Position numbers and translations under genes: made by a program. The notes under the pieces were generated by a model. The model saw only the letters and a list, made by a program, of their open reading frames with translations, was not told the DNA's origin and did not search any database. A stretch of 64,000 bases of DNA. Source: Pseudomonas sp. DTU12.3 (GTDB lineage Bacteria; Pseudomonadota; Gammaproteobacteria; Pseudomonadales; Pseudomonadaceae). Below are positions 34,300-43,533 of the stretch, piece after piece. Where the stretch lies: contig NZ_CP027218.1 in the NCBI RefSeq assembly GCF_004124275.1, positions 4,405,501 through 4,469,500 on the forward strand. The letters run 5' to 3'. Positions within the stretch are counted from its first letter, which is position 1. Each line of letters opens with the position of its first letter.

Positions 34300-35475
34300 T
34301 TAAACGCGTTCGAAGACGGTGGAGATGCCTTGGCCGAGACCAATGCACATAGTGGCCACCCCGAAGGTGCCGCTATTCTGCTTCATCACGTTCAGCAAGG
34401 TGCCGGAAATACGGGCACCGGAGCAACCGAACGGGTGACCCAGGGCGATCGCGCCGCCGTGCAGGTTAACCTTCTCGTTCATCTTGTCGAGTACTTTCAG
34501 ATCTTTCAGCACTGGCAAGGCCTGTGCGGCGAAAGCTTCGTTGAGCTCGAAGAAGTCGATATCGTTGATGCCAAGACCCGCGCGTTTCAGCGCTTTTTGT
34601 GTCGCCGGAACTGGACCATAGCCCATGATCGCCGGATCCACACCCGCCACTGCCATCGAACGGATAACCGCCATTGGCTGGATACCCAGGTCCTGTGCGC
34701 GCTGCGCCGACATCACGATCATGCACGAAGCACCGTCAGTGATCTGCGACGAAGTACCGGCAGTCACGGTGCCGCCCTTTGGATTGAAGGCAGGCTTCAG
34801 GGCCGCCAGACTTTCCAGGGTGGTTTCCGGACGAATGGTTTCATCGTAGTCGAACAGTTTCAGGAAACCGTTCTCGTCGTAGCCCTGCATCGGGATGATT
34901 TCGTCTTTGAACTTGCCTTCCACGGTTGCCTTGTGGGCCAACTGGTGGGAGCGCACGCCGAAAGCGTCCTGCTGTTCGCGAGTGATGCCGTGCATTTTGC
35001 CAAGCATTTCAGCGGTCAGACCCATCATGCCCGAGGCTTTCGCCGCATACAGCGACATGTGCGGGTTCGGATCGACACCGTGCATCATGCTCACGTGCCC
35101 CATATGCTCGACGCCGCCAACCACGAATACGTCACCGTTACCGGTCATGATCGCTTGCGCAGCAGTGTGCAGCGCGCTCATCGACGAGCCACACAGGCGG
35201 CTGACGGTCTGGCCGGCAGCAGTGTGCGGGATCTGGGTCATCAGCGACGCCATGCGCGCGATGTTCCAGCCCTGCTCCAGGGTCTGGTTTACGCAGCCCC
35301 AGATCACGTCTTCGACTTCGTTCGGATCTACCTTGACGTTGCGTTCCAGCAGTTTGCTGATCAGGTGCGCCGACATGTCTTCAGCGCGGGTGTTGCGGTG
35401 CATGCCGCCCTTGGAGCGGCCCATCGGAGTACGACCGAAGTCGACAATCACGACGTCTCTTGGATTCAAGCTCAT
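34300..35475 (-). CDS. fadA: 3-ketoacyl-CoA thiolase, FadA
   Basis: 391 residues, beta subunit of the fatty acid oxidation complex; it cleaves 3-ketoacyl-CoA to acetyl-CoA and a shortened acyl-CoA. The nucleophile cysteine is in VSRLCGSSMSALH. The catalytic histidine is in GGAIALGHPFGCSGAR, which also marks the C-terminal loop, and the second cysteine is in ATMCIGLGQG. It starts 32 bases after the fadB stop with a GAGAGTGA ribosome site. It is expressed with fadB and probably repressed by PsrA. Confidence 0.96.
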   Translation of the reverse strand: MSLNPRDVVIVDFGRTPMGRSKGGMHRNTRAEDMSAHLISKLLERNVKVDPNEVEDVIWGCVNQTLEQGWNIARMASLMTQIPHTAAGQTVSRLCGSSMSALHTAAQAIMTGNGDVFVVGGVEHMGHVSMMHGVDPNPHMSLYAAKASGMMGLTAEMLGKMHGITREQQDAFGVRSHQLAHKATVEGKFKDEIIPMQGYDENGFLKLFDYDETIRPETTLESLAALKPAFNPKGGTVTAGTSSQITDGASCMIVMSAQRAQDLGIQPMAVIRSMAVAGVDPAIMGYGPVPATQKALKRAGLGINDIDFFELNEAFAAQALPVLKDLKVLDKMNEKVNLHGGAIALGHPFGCSGARISGTLLNVMKQNSGTFGVATMCIGLGQGISTVFERV

Positions 35476-35507
35476 AAAATTTCACTCTCGCTCAAAAGTT
35501 GGGACGC

Positions 35508-37655
35508 TTAACCGAAGAACCGTTGGCCGGTTTTGGCCATTTCACGCAGTTTCGCGGTCGGGTGGTACAGCGCGCCCAAATCAGCGTACTGGTCAGCCAG
35601 GGCAACGAACTCGGCAACACCGATCGAGTCGATGTAGCGCAGCGCACCGCCACGGAATGGAGGGAAACCGATACCGTAGACCAGACCCATGTCGGCTTCA
35701 GCGGCGGTTTCAACGATGCCGTCTTCCAGGCAACGCACGGTTTCCAGGCACAGCGGGATCATCATCCAGTTGATGATGTCTTCGTCAGTGACTTCGCGCT
35801 GCTCGTAAACGATCGGCTTGAGCACTTCGAGTACCGACGGATCGGCGACTTTCTTCTGCTTGCCTTTCTTGTCGGCCTCGTAGGCGTAGAAGCCCTTGCC
35901 GTTCTTCTGACCCAGGCGCTTGGCTTCGTACAGTACGTCAATGGCCGAACGACGGTCATCCTTCATGCGGTCCGGGAAACCTTCAGCCATCACGTCACGA
36001 CCGTGGTGACCGGTGTCGATGCCGACCACGTCCATCAGGTACGCCGGGCCCATCGGCCAGCCGAATTTTTCCATGACCTTGTCGATACGGACGAAGTCCA
36101 CACCGGCGCTGACCAGCTTGGCGAAACCGCCGAAGTACGGGAACAGTACGCGGTTGACCAGGAAGCCCGGGCAGTCGTTGACGACGATCGGGTTCTTGCC
36201 CATTTTCTTGGCGTAGGCAACGGTGGTGGCAACCGCCAGCTCACTCGACTTCTCGCCACGGATCACTTCCACCAGCGGCATCATGTGCACCGGGTTGAAG
36301 AAGTGCATGCCGACGAAGTTTTCCGGACGCTTGAGGGCTTTCGCCAGCAGGCTGATGGAAATGGTCGAAGTGTTGGACGCGAGGATGGTGTCCTCTTTGA
36401 CCTGGCCTTCAACTTCCGCCAATACGGCTTGCTTGACCTTCGGGTTCTCGACGACAGCTTCGACCACCAGATCAACGTGACCGAAGTCGCCGTAGGACAG
36501 GGTTGGACGAATGGCGTTGAGCACTTCAGCCATTTTCGCGGCGGTCATGCGACCTTTATCAACGCGGCCAACCAGCAGTTTGGCGGCTTCGGCCAGACCC
36601 TGCTCGATACCGTGCTCGTTGATGTCCTTCATCAGGATCGGCGTGCCTTTGGAAGCCGACTGATAAGCGATACCACCACCCATGATGCCGGCGCCGAGTA
36701 CGGCAGCCTGCTTCACGTCTTTGGCGATTTCGTCGTAGGCCTTGGCCTTTTTCTTCAGTTCCTGGTCGTTCAGGAACAGACCGATCAAGCTCTGCGCGGC
36801 AGAGGTCTTGGCCAGTTTGACGAAACCGGCGGCTTCCACTTCCAGCGCCTTGTCACGACCGAAGTTCGCGGCTTTCTGGATGGTCTTGATCGCTTCAACC
36901 GGCGCCGGGTAGTTCGGGCCAGCTTGCCCTGCGACGAAACCTTTGGCGGTTTCGAAAGCCATCATTTGTTCAATGGCGTTCAACTTGATTTTTTCAAGTT
37001 TCGGCTGACGCTTGGCCTTGTAATCGAACTCGCCGGAGATGGCGCGCTTGATCAGTTCAAGGGCAGCTTCCTGCAACTTCTCTGGAGCAACCACAGCGTC
37101 GACGGCGCTTACTTTTAGCGCGTCTTCAGGACGGTTTTCCTTGCCGGAGGCAATCCACTCGATAGCGTTGTCGACACCGATCAGGCGCGGCAGACGCACG
37201 GTGCCGCCGAAGCCCGGGTAGATCCCCAGTTTGACTTCCGGCAGACCGATCTTGGCCTTGGTGGACATGACGCGATAGTCAGCTGCGAGGCACATTTCCA
37301 GACCGCCGCCCAGGGCGATGCCGTTGATGGCCGCTACGGTTGGAACGTTGAGGTCTTCGAAATCGCTGAAGATCTTGTTGGCTTCGAGATTGCCAGCAAC
37401 CAGCTCGGCATCCGGCAGCTTGAAGTTCTCGACAAATTCGGTGATGTCGGCGCCGACGATGAAGACGTCCTTGCCACTGCTGACGATCACGCCCTTGATC
37501 GAAGCATCTGCCTTGATGGTGTCTACGGCCTGACGCAGTTCGTTCAGGGTTAGACGGTTGAACTTGTTGACGGACTCACCCTTGAGGTCGAATTTCAATT
37601 CGACGATGCCACTTTCAAGAGCTTTAACCGTGATGGCTTTACCTTCGTAAATCAT
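35508..37655 (-). CDS. fadB: Multifunctional fatty acid oxidation complex alpha subunit, FadB
   Basis: 715 residues from the ATG at 37655 with GGAG 9 bases upstream. The N-terminal crotonase domain (1-190) holds enoyl-CoA hydratase and isomerase activity, with VSSGKDVFIVGADITEF, INGIALGGGLEMCLAADYR and the catalytic glutamate in GLPEVKLGIYPGFGGTVRLPR. The 3-hydroxyacyl-CoA dehydrogenase domain has NAD motif LGAGIMGGGIAYQ and FFNPVHMMPLVEVI with the catalytic histidine and glutamate. It forms the alpha2-beta2 complex with FadA. A candidate PsrA site lies about 165 bases upstream. Confidence 0.97.
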   Translation of the reverse strand: MIYEGKAITVKALESGIVELKFDLKGESVNKFNRLTLNELRQAVDTIKADASIKGVIVSSGKDVFIVGADITEFVENFKLPDAELVAGNLEANKIFSDFEDLNVPTVAAINGIALGGGLEMCLAADYRVMSTKAKIGLPEVKLGIYPGFGGTVRLPRLIGVDNAIEWIASGKENRPEDALKVSAVDAVVAPEKLQEAALELIKRAISGEFDYKAKRQPKLEKIKLNAIEQMMAFETAKGFVAGQAGPNYPAPVEAIKTIQKAANFGRDKALEVEAAGFVKLAKTSAAQSLIGLFLNDQELKKKAKAYDEIAKDVKQAAVLGAGIMGGGIAYQSASKGTPILMKDINEHGIEQGLAEAAKLLVGRVDKGRMTAAKMAEVLNAIRPTLSYGDFGHVDLVVEAVVENPKVKQAVLAEVEGQVKEDTILASNTSTISISLLAKALKRPENFVGMHFFNPVHMMPLVEVIRGEKSSELAVATTVAYAKKMGKNPIVVNDCPGFLVNRVLFPYFGGFAKLVSAGVDFVRIDKVMEKFGWPMGPAYLMDVVGIDTGHHGRDVMAEGFPDRMKDDRRSAIDVLYEAKRLGQKNGKGFYAYEADKKGKQKKVADPSVLEVLKPIVYEQREVTDEDIINWMMIPLCLETVRCLEDGIVETAAEADMGLVYGIGFPPFRGGALRYIDSIGVAEFVALADQYADLGALYHPTAKLREMAKTGQRFFG

Positions 37656-37818
37656 CAACTGATCTCCACGATATGGAAGCTGAACAGTACACGTCGGACG
37701 CAGGCGAATGGCTCGGCAGGACGCTTTTTCGTCGATGCTAACGCCAATCCACCCGGCACACCCGCCAACGCGATAGTCGGGATTCTGTAGGAGCGGTCAG
37801 TAAGACAAACGCTCAATT

Positions 37819-37832
37819 CATACGCCCGTTTG
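37819..37832. promoter_or_regulatory. Candidate PsrA operator upstream of fadBA
   Basis: CATACGCCCGTTTG differs by one base from CAAAC-N4-GTTTG and is flanked by TT and AT, as in extended PsrA sites. Another half site CAAACG starts at 37806. PsrA is known to repress fadBA in P. aeruginosa. Confidence 0.5.
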
Positions 37833-37979
37833 ATTTGGGTACGTCACCTTCACGGAATTTCCGACAATTGTCAATCGCCCAAAATACGGGTTGAAATACG
37901 ACTTTGCGGTCATTTCCGTAACACGCAGACCTGCAACACGCGCCTGCATGCAAAGCCATTCATAGAATCAATAGTTAGA

Positions 37980-38130
37980 AAATTCGCCCTAATTCGCGTC
38001 GAGCCTTGTTTAACGGGCTACGCTGGCTGGACTACAGGGAAAGGCACCGATCATTCGAAGCCTGATCAGTGGAAAAGTTTACCGGCCTGCCTGGCCAACC
38101 CAGCCCGATGAATCATGTCGGGCTTTTTAT
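37980..38130 (+). ncRNA. Candidate small RNA ending in an orphan terminator
   Basis: The hairpin AGCCCGA-N9-TCGGGCT followed by TTTTTATT (38102-38130) is a good plus-strand terminator, but no plus-strand gene precedes it; fadB is divergent 450 bases away. The 120 bases before it contain no convincing reading frame. A possible -10 (TAGAAT, near 37965) is present without a good -35. The 5' end is a guess. It could instead end a long fadB-divergent transcript. Confidence 0.35.
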
Positions 38131-38180
38131 TGCGCGTCTGCCGGACGTTCCCCACCGTTGCAGTGGGAAAAATCCGCGCG

Positions 38181-38618
38181 TCATGCCAGAGCTTTCAGTG
38201 TCGCGTCGATATCCAACAGCACTGTCGCTTCGCCTTTCTCGCCCCAATACAAGGCGATCATCTGCTTGTCGGCCTCGATCTTGAAGACGTTGTCCGGCAA
38301 CTTCTCGAAATGATTGAGCAGCGCCCGATCCTCACAGATTTCCTGCCACTGATTGACCCACACGCCCGGTGATTTCTGCCAGTAGGTCCAGCACAGCGGT
38401 TTACTGCTGCGGCGCGGTCGATGGTACTGCGCGCACGGACTCGGCGGCTCTTGCGCCAGCCAGTGCGGCCACTCCTGAGGCGCCAGTTGCATGGCCAGGC
38501 CAATGCGCCGCGCCTCCATGCGCAGGGCGATTCGGCCACTTTGCGCACGCGATGGACGCAACCATGCCAGCGGACTCAAAACCACCAGCAGGATTGACAC
38601 CACCAACCAGACCGTCAT
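38181..38618 (-). CDS. Conserved hypothetical membrane-anchored protein
   Basis: 145 residues from the ATG at 38618, with GGAG 7 bases upstream. One TM segment at the N-terminus (MTVWLVVSILLVVLSPLAWL) is followed by a soluble region rich in basic and tryptophan residues (CWTYWQKSPGVWVNQWQE). It corresponds by position to P. aeruginosa PA3016. The topology is probably N-out with a cytoplasmic tail, from the positive residues after the TM. The following RLEARR-like stretch supports this. Function unknown. Confidence 0.75.
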   Translation of the reverse strand: MTVWLVVSILLVVLSPLAWLRPSRAQSGRIALRMEARRIGLAMQLAPQEWPHWLAQEPPSPCAQYHRPRRSSKPLCWTYWQKSPGVWVNQWQEICEDRALLNHFEKLPDNVFKIEADKQMIALYWGEKGEATVLLDIDATLKALA

Positions 38619-38721
38619 ATCAGTACTCCCGTTTTTTGATGAGCGCATTGTGTCACTTTGGAACCAATGCGCTTGAAACCAGCCATACTTACCAATATTG
38701 AACCGTCACGAGGAGCACCTC

Positions 38722-39159
38722 ATGCCCTACACCCATATCCTGGTCGCCGTAGATCTGACTGAAGAGTGCGACCCTGTGATCCACCGCGCCCGCGAGCTGT
38801 CGGTGAGCAACGGCGCCAAGCTGTCGCTGGTGCATATCGTCGAGCCGATGGCCATGGCATTCGGCGGCGACGTGCCGATGGATCTGTCACAACTGCAACA
38901 ACAGCAGTTCGATCAGGCCAAGGAACGCCTGGAGCGCCTGAAGCTCAAGTACTCCGAGCTCGAAGGCGCCAACTGCCACCTGACCTACGGCCAGCCACGT
39001 CAGGAAATCCACCACTTCGCCAAAGAACAGCAATGCGATCTGATTGTGGTTGGCAGCCATGGTCGTCATGGTCTGGCGCTGTTGCTCGGCTCGACTGCCA
39101 ATGACGTACTGCACGGCGCGCCGTGCGATGTGCTCGCTGTCCACCTGGTCAAACGCTAA
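38722..39159 (+). CDS. Universal stress protein, UspA family
   Basis: 145 residues from the ATG at 38722 with AGGAG upstream. A single Usp domain (MPYTHILVAVDLTEE ... DLIVVGSHGRHGLALLLGSTANDVL ... CDVLAVHLV). The nucleotide-binding pattern of ATP-binding Usps is G-x2-G-x9-G-S/T; here the second gap is eight residues, so ATP binding is uncertain, as in E. coli UspA. It responds to stress or growth arrest by family knowledge. A single gene followed by a REPIN and a terminator. Confidence 0.88.
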   Translation: MPYTHILVAVDLTEECDPVIHRARELSVSNGAKLSLVHIVEPMAMAFGGDVPMDLSQLQQQQFDQAKERLERLKLKYSELEGANCHLTYGQPRQEIHHFAKEQQCDLIVVGSHGRHGLALLLGSTANDVLHGAPCDVLAVHLVKR

Positions 39160-39163
39160 CCCG

Positions 39164-39248
39164 TGTAGGAGCTGCCGAAGGCTGCGATCTTTTGATCTTG
39201 TTCTTTTAAAACAAAGTCAAAAGATCGCAGCCTTCGGCAGCTCCTACA
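39164..39248. repeat. REPIN, class B
   Basis: Inverted arms with TAGGAGCTGCCGAAGGCTGC and CTTTTGATC ends, variant with AAGG instead of CAGG, and a loop of about 20 bases. Lies between convergent usp and uup. Confidence 0.9.
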
Positions 39249-39252
39249 AAAA

Positions 39253-39290
39253 GCCCGGCCTCACGCAAATGAGGCCGGGCTTTTTTATTG
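39253..39290. terminator. Bidirectional terminator between usp and uup
   Basis: AAAAGCCCGGCCTCA / TGAGGCCGGGCTTTT forms a long stem with a loop of about 7 bases and T and A runs outside. Confidence 0.9.
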
Positions 39291-39299
39291 CCGGATCAA

Positions 39300-41222
39300 T
39301 CAGGCATCCAGCTCGGCCCAACGCTCCATCAACGCATCCAGTTCAGCCTGCAACTGCTCAAGCGATGCAATCACCTTGGCCGTTTCTGCCGCAGGACGCT
39401 GATAGAAGCCGGCGTCAGCCATTTCGGCCTCCACGGCAGCGATCTGCTGTTCCTTGGCATCGATGTCACCCGGCAACGCTTCCAGCTCGCGCTGCAGCTT
39501 GTAGCTCAGCTTCTTTTTGGCCGCCGGGGCGGCAACGGCAGGTTCAGCCACCACAGCCGGCTCAGCGGTCACTACAGCCGAATTCAGGTCAGCCTTACCG
39601 GATTTGCTTTCAGTCACGCCCAGCAGGCGCGGCGAACCGCCCTGACGGATCCAGTCCTGATAGCCGCCGACGTACTCACGGACCTTGCCTTCGCCTTCGA
39701 AGACCAGCGTGCTGGTCACCACGTTGTCGAGGAATGCCCGGTCGTGACTGACCATCAGCACAGTGCCGTTGAAAGTCAGCAGCACTTCTTCAAGCAACTC
39801 CAGCGTTTCCACGTCGAGGTCGTTGGTCGGTTCGTCGAGGACCAGCAGGTTTGCTGGCTTGCTGAACAACTTGGCCAGCAACAGACGCGCACGCTCACCA
39901 CCCGACAGCGCCTTGACCGGCGTGCGGGCACGCTGCGGGCTGAACAGGAAGTCGCCGAGGTAGCTGAGGACGTGGCGGCTCTGGCCGTCGATATCGATGA
40001 AGTCGCGACCTTCGGCGACGTTATCGATCACGGTTTTTTCCAGATCGAGCTGATGACGCAACTGGTCGAAGTAGGCCACGTCGATGCGCGTGCCCTCTTC
40101 CACTTTGCCGCTGGTCGGTTGCAGACCGCTGAGCATCAGTTTCAGCAGAGTGGTCTTGCCGGTACCGTTAGCGCCGAGCAGACCAATACGGTCGCCGCGC
40201 GTCAGCACCATCGAGAAATCCTTGATCAGGAACGGGCCGCCCGGGTGAGCGAAACTCACATTCTCGAGCACCATCACCTGCTTGCCGGACTTGTCGGCAG
40301 TGTCCAGCTGAATGTTGGCTTTGCCGGTGCGCTCGCGACGCTCGCTACGCTCAACGCGCAGGGCTTTCAGCGCGCGGACGCGGCCTTCGTTACGGGTGCG
40401 GCGCGCCTTGATGCCCTGGCGAATCCAGACTTCTTCCTGGGCCAGTTTCTTGTCGAACAGCGCGTTGGCGGTTTCTTCCGCGGCCAGCGCAGCTTCTTTA
40501 TGCACGAGGAAACTGGCGTAGTCGCCGTTCCAGTCGATCAGGCCGCCGCGGTCCAGTTCGAGGATGCGCGTGGCAAGGTTTTGCAGGAAGGAACGGTCGT
40601 GCGTGATGAACAGCACAGCGCCCTGGAAGTCTTTCAACGCTTCTTCGAGCCAGGCAATCGCACCGATGTCGAGGTGGTTGGTTGGTTCGTCGAGCAGCAG
40701 CAGATCCGGCTCGGACACCAGCGCCTGTGCCAGCAGCACGCGACGGCGCCAGCCGCCAGACAACTGGGCGAGGGTCTTGTCGGCCGGCAGTTGCAGGCGG
40801 CTCAGAGTGCTGTCGACCAGAGTCTGCAAGCGCCAGCCGTCACGGGCTTCGAGGTCTTGCTGAACGTGCATCAGCTTGTTCAGGTCTTCTTCAGTGACGC
40901 AGTTTTGCGCCAGGTGATGGTACTCGGCGAGCAACGCGCCCACGCCATCAAGGCCTTCAGCGACCACGTCGAACACCGTCCGATCGTCGGCCACTGGCAA
41001 TTCCTGCGGCAGCTCGCCGATTTTCAGACCGGGGGCACGCCACACCGAGCCGTCATCGGGCTTCTGGTCGCCCTTGACCAGTTTCATCATGCTGGACTTG
41101 CCAGTGCCGTTGCGGCCGATGATGCACACCCGCTCACCACGGGCGATCTGCCAGGACACCTTGTCCAACAACGGCATAGCGCCGAACGCAAGGGACACAT
41201 CGCTGAATTTGAGCAGGGTCAT
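39300..41222 (-). CDS. uup: ABC-F family ATPase Uup
   Basis: 640 residues from the ATG at 41222 with GGAG 6 bases upstream; upstream starts have no ribosome site. Two ABC domains: Walker A GRNGTGKSS and GANGTGKTT, signatures LSGGWRRRVLLAQAL and LSGGERARLLLAKL, Walker B DLLLLDEPTNHLD and NLLVLDEPTNDLD. They are joined by the charged interdomain linker of ABC-F proteins. A C-terminal coiled coil (about 560-640) is specific to Uup, which binds DNA and branched structures in E. coli. There are no TM segments, so it is not a transporter. ABC-F proteins act on ribosomes or DNA. Confidence 0.92.
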   Translation of the reverse strand: MTLLKFSDVSLAFGAMPLLDKVSWQIARGERVCIIGRNGTGKSSMMKLVKGDQKPDDGSVWRAPGLKIGELPQELPVADDRTVFDVVAEGLDGVGALLAEYHHLAQNCVTEEDLNKLMHVQQDLEARDGWRLQTLVDSTLSRLQLPADKTLAQLSGGWRRRVLLAQALVSEPDLLLLDEPTNHLDIGAIAWLEEALKDFQGAVLFITHDRSFLQNLATRILELDRGGLIDWNGDYASFLVHKEAALAAEETANALFDKKLAQEEVWIRQGIKARRTRNEGRVRALKALRVERSERRERTGKANIQLDTADKSGKQVMVLENVSFAHPGGPFLIKDFSMVLTRGDRIGLLGANGTGKTTLLKLMLSGLQPTSGKVEEGTRIDVAYFDQLRHQLDLEKTVIDNVAEGRDFIDIDGQSRHVLSYLGDFLFSPQRARTPVKALSGGERARLLLAKLFSKPANLLVLDEPTNDLDVETLELLEEVLLTFNGTVLMVSHDRAFLDNVVTSTLVFEGEGKVREYVGGYQDWIRQGGSPRLLGVTESKSGKADLNSAVVTAEPAVVAEPAVAAPAAKKKLSYKLQRELEALPGDIDAKEQQIAAVEAEMADAGFYQRPAAETAKVIASLEQLQAELDALMERWAELDA

Positions 41223-41436
41223 GAGCTTCTCCAAAAACCGGGCGCGCATTCTACCTGAGTTAGGGCTTGAGCAGGCCGGCAATTTGTCTGTCGAAGCACT
41301 CTGCACAACATTTGTTGCGAACTTGTGCTGCAAGGCCGGCAAAGCTTTCGCCCCTTGCTGGCAAAAGGCTAAGCTACAGACAATTCAGTGCTGACCGAGG
41401 TCGGTACTTGTCATGATTTCTCTGCCCGGATGTCTC

Positions 41437-43365
41437 ATGCGCAGTCGCCTTTTCAGTGTTTTGTCCTGTTTGCTACTTACCGCCGCTGCCGTTCAATCCG
41501 CCCAGGCGGTGGACCTGTCCACCCAACGCCAGTATTACGATGAAGCCAAGCGCGCGCTGGCCAAAGGCGATACCGGCCCGTATTTCCGTTACAGCCAGGC
41601 CTTGGCCGATTATCCGCTGGAGCCGTACCTGGCTTACGACGAGCTGACCGCGCGCCTGAAGTCCGCGAGCAATCCGGAAATCGAGAAATTTCTCGCCGAA
41701 CACGGTGACCTGCCCCAGGCCAACTGGATGAAGCTGCGCTGGTTGCGCTGGCTCGCCGACCGTGGCGACTGGGCAACTTTCGTCAAGTATTACGACCCGA
41801 AACTCAACTTCACCGAACTGGACTGCCTGAATGCGCAGTACCAGATCACCCACGACAAGAAAGCCGAGGGTTACGCCAACACCGAAAAGCTCTGGCTGAC
41901 CGGTAAATCGCAGCCCGCCGCGTGTGACGCGCTGTTCGGCATTTGGGCCGCTGATGGCCAGCTCACCGAACAGAAACGCTGGGAGCGCACCAAACTCGCC
42001 GCTCAGGCGCGCAACTATCCGCTGGCCAACAGCCTGGTCAACGGCCTGACCACCCTCGCCCCGCGCGGCCGCTTGCTGGTCGATGTAGCGCAGAAACCCG
42101 AGTTGCTCAACCAGCCGTCGCGCTTCACCCCGGCCGACGAACCAATGTCCGACGTGGTCAGCCTCGGCCTGCGCCGCCTCGCCCGTCAGGATCCGGACAA
42201 GGCCATGGCCCTGCTCGACGGTTACGCCAGCAGCATGCATTTCTCCCGCGATGAAAAAGTCGCGATTGCCCGGGAAATTGGCCTGACTCTGGCTCGGCGT
42301 TTCGACAGCCGCGCGCTGGACGTAATGACCAAATACGACCCGGAGCTGCGTGATAACACGGTTTCCGAATGGCGCCTGCGCCTGTTGTTGCGTCTGGCCC
42401 GTTGGGACGACGCTTATCAACTGACCAAACGGCTGCCGCAAGACCTCGCCACCACCAACCGTTGGCGCTACTGGCAGGCGCGCAGCCTCGAACTCGCACA
42501 GCCGCAGAACCCGGAAGCGCAGACGCTGTACAAGAGCCTTGCGCGCGAACGTGATTTCTACGGCTTTCTCGCTGCCGACCGTTCCCAGTCGCCTTACTCG
42601 CTGGTGAACAAACCGCTGGTTCTCAGCCAGGCAACCATCAACAAAGTGCGTAATACACCGGGCGTACGTCGTGCGCTGGAATTCCACGCGCGCGGGCAGA
42701 TCGTCGACGGTCGCCGCGAGTGGTATCACGTCAGCCGTCATTTCAACCGCGACGAAATGGTCGCCCAAGCCAAACTGGCCTATGACCTGAAATGGTACTT
42801 CCCGGCGATCCGCACCATCAGCCAGGCGCAGTATTGGGACGACCTGGATATTCGTTTCCCGATGGCCCATCGCGACACCCTGGTGCGTGAAGCCAAGGTT
42901 CGCGGCCTGCACTCGAGCTGGGTGTTTGCCATCACCCGTCAGGAAAGCGCGTTCATGGATGATGCCCGCTCCGGCGTCGGCGCCAGCGGCCTGATGCAAC
43001 TGATGCCCGGCACCGCCAAGGAAACCGCGCGCAAGTTCAGCATTCCACTGGCCTCGCCCCAACAAGTGCTCGATCCGGACAAGAACATCCAGCTCGGCGC
43101 CGCTTACCTGAGCCAGGTGCACAGCCAGTTCAACGGCAACCGCGTGCTCGCCTCCGCCGCCTACAACGCTGGCCCCGGTCGCGTGCGCCAATGGCTACGT
43201 GGCGCCGATCACCTGAGCTTCGACGTCTGGGTGGAAAGCATCCCGTTCGACGAAACCCGTCAGTACGTGCAGAACGTGCTGTCGTACTCGGTGATCTACG
43301 GTCAGAAGCTCAACTCGCCGCAACCGCTGGTGGATTGGCATGAGCGCTACTTCGACGACCAATGA
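41437..43365 (+). CDS. slt: Soluble lytic murein transglycosylase Slt
   Basis: 642 residues from the ATG at 41437, which gives the signal peptide MRSRLFSVLSCLLLTAAAV ending SAQA; the ATG at 41413 would add eight residues before it. An alpha-superhelical U domain (about 30-400) and linker precede the catalytic lysozyme-like domain, with catalytic E503 in TRQESAFMDDARSGVGASG and the motif GLMQLMPGTAKETA. It cleaves peptidoglycan glycan strands in the periplasm with formation of 1,6-anhydromuramic ends, the same recycling route served by NagZ in this window. Confidence 0.95.
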   Translation: MRSRLFSVLSCLLLTAAAVQSAQAVDLSTQRQYYDEAKRALAKGDTGPYFRYSQALADYPLEPYLAYDELTARLKSASNPEIEKFLAEHGDLPQANWMKLRWLRWLADRGDWATFVKYYDPKLNFTELDCLNAQYQITHDKKAEGYANTEKLWLTGKSQPAACDALFGIWAADGQLTEQKRWERTKLAAQARNYPLANSLVNGLTTLAPRGRLLVDVAQKPELLNQPSRFTPADEPMSDVVSLGLRRLARQDPDKAMALLDGYASSMHFSRDEKVAIAREIGLTLARRFDSRALDVMTKYDPELRDNTVSEWRLRLLLRLARWDDAYQLTKRLPQDLATTNRWRYWQARSLELAQPQNPEAQTLYKSLARERDFYGFLAADRSQSPYSLVNKPLVLSQATINKVRNTPGVRRALEFHARGQIVDGRREWYHVSRHFNRDEMVAQAKLAYDLKWYFPAIRTISQAQYWDDLDIRFPMAHRDTLVREAKVRGLHSSWVFAITRQESAFMDDARSGVGASGLMQLMPGTAKETARKFSIPLASPQQVLDPDKNIQLGAAYLSQVHSQFNGNRVLASAAYNAGPGRVRQWLRGADHLSFDVWVESIPFDETRQYVQNVLSYSVIYGQKLNSPQPLVDWHERYFDDQ

Positions 43366-43366
43366 C

Positions 43367-43480
43367 CTGTAGAAGCTGCCGCCGGCTGCGATCTTTTGAT
43401 CTTGCTCCAAATAAAATGCCCGCATTTTCATGCGGGCATTTTTAGATCAAAAGATCGCAGCCTTCGGCAGCTCCTACAGG
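43367..43480. repeat. REPIN, class B, with a terminator nested in its loop
   Basis: Inverted class B arms (GAAGCTGCCGCCGGCTGCGAT and its counterpart at 43453-43478) enclose the hairpin terminator described separately. The left arm has diverged (AGAAGC for AGGAGC). Lies between convergent slt and the ABC exporter. Confidence 0.88.
43413..43444. terminator. Terminator nested inside a REPIN
   Basis: Stem AAAATGCCCGCA / TGCGGGCATTTT with loop TTTTCA is A/T rich on both sides. It serves slt (plus) and the exporter gene (minus). Confidence 0.88.
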
Positions 43481-43533
43481 TGCCTATAGCTGACCGACCG
43501 CTAGCGACTCATGCCCGATGCGAGCACTGCCCA

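Noticed and set aside
39288..41258. Long plus-strand frame opposite uup
   Set aside because: Antisense shadow of a clear ABC-F gene.
41437..43365. Possible tRNA or rRNA genes in the window
   Set aside because: No cloverleaf with a TTC-loop or rRNA core sequence was seen in any intergenic gap.
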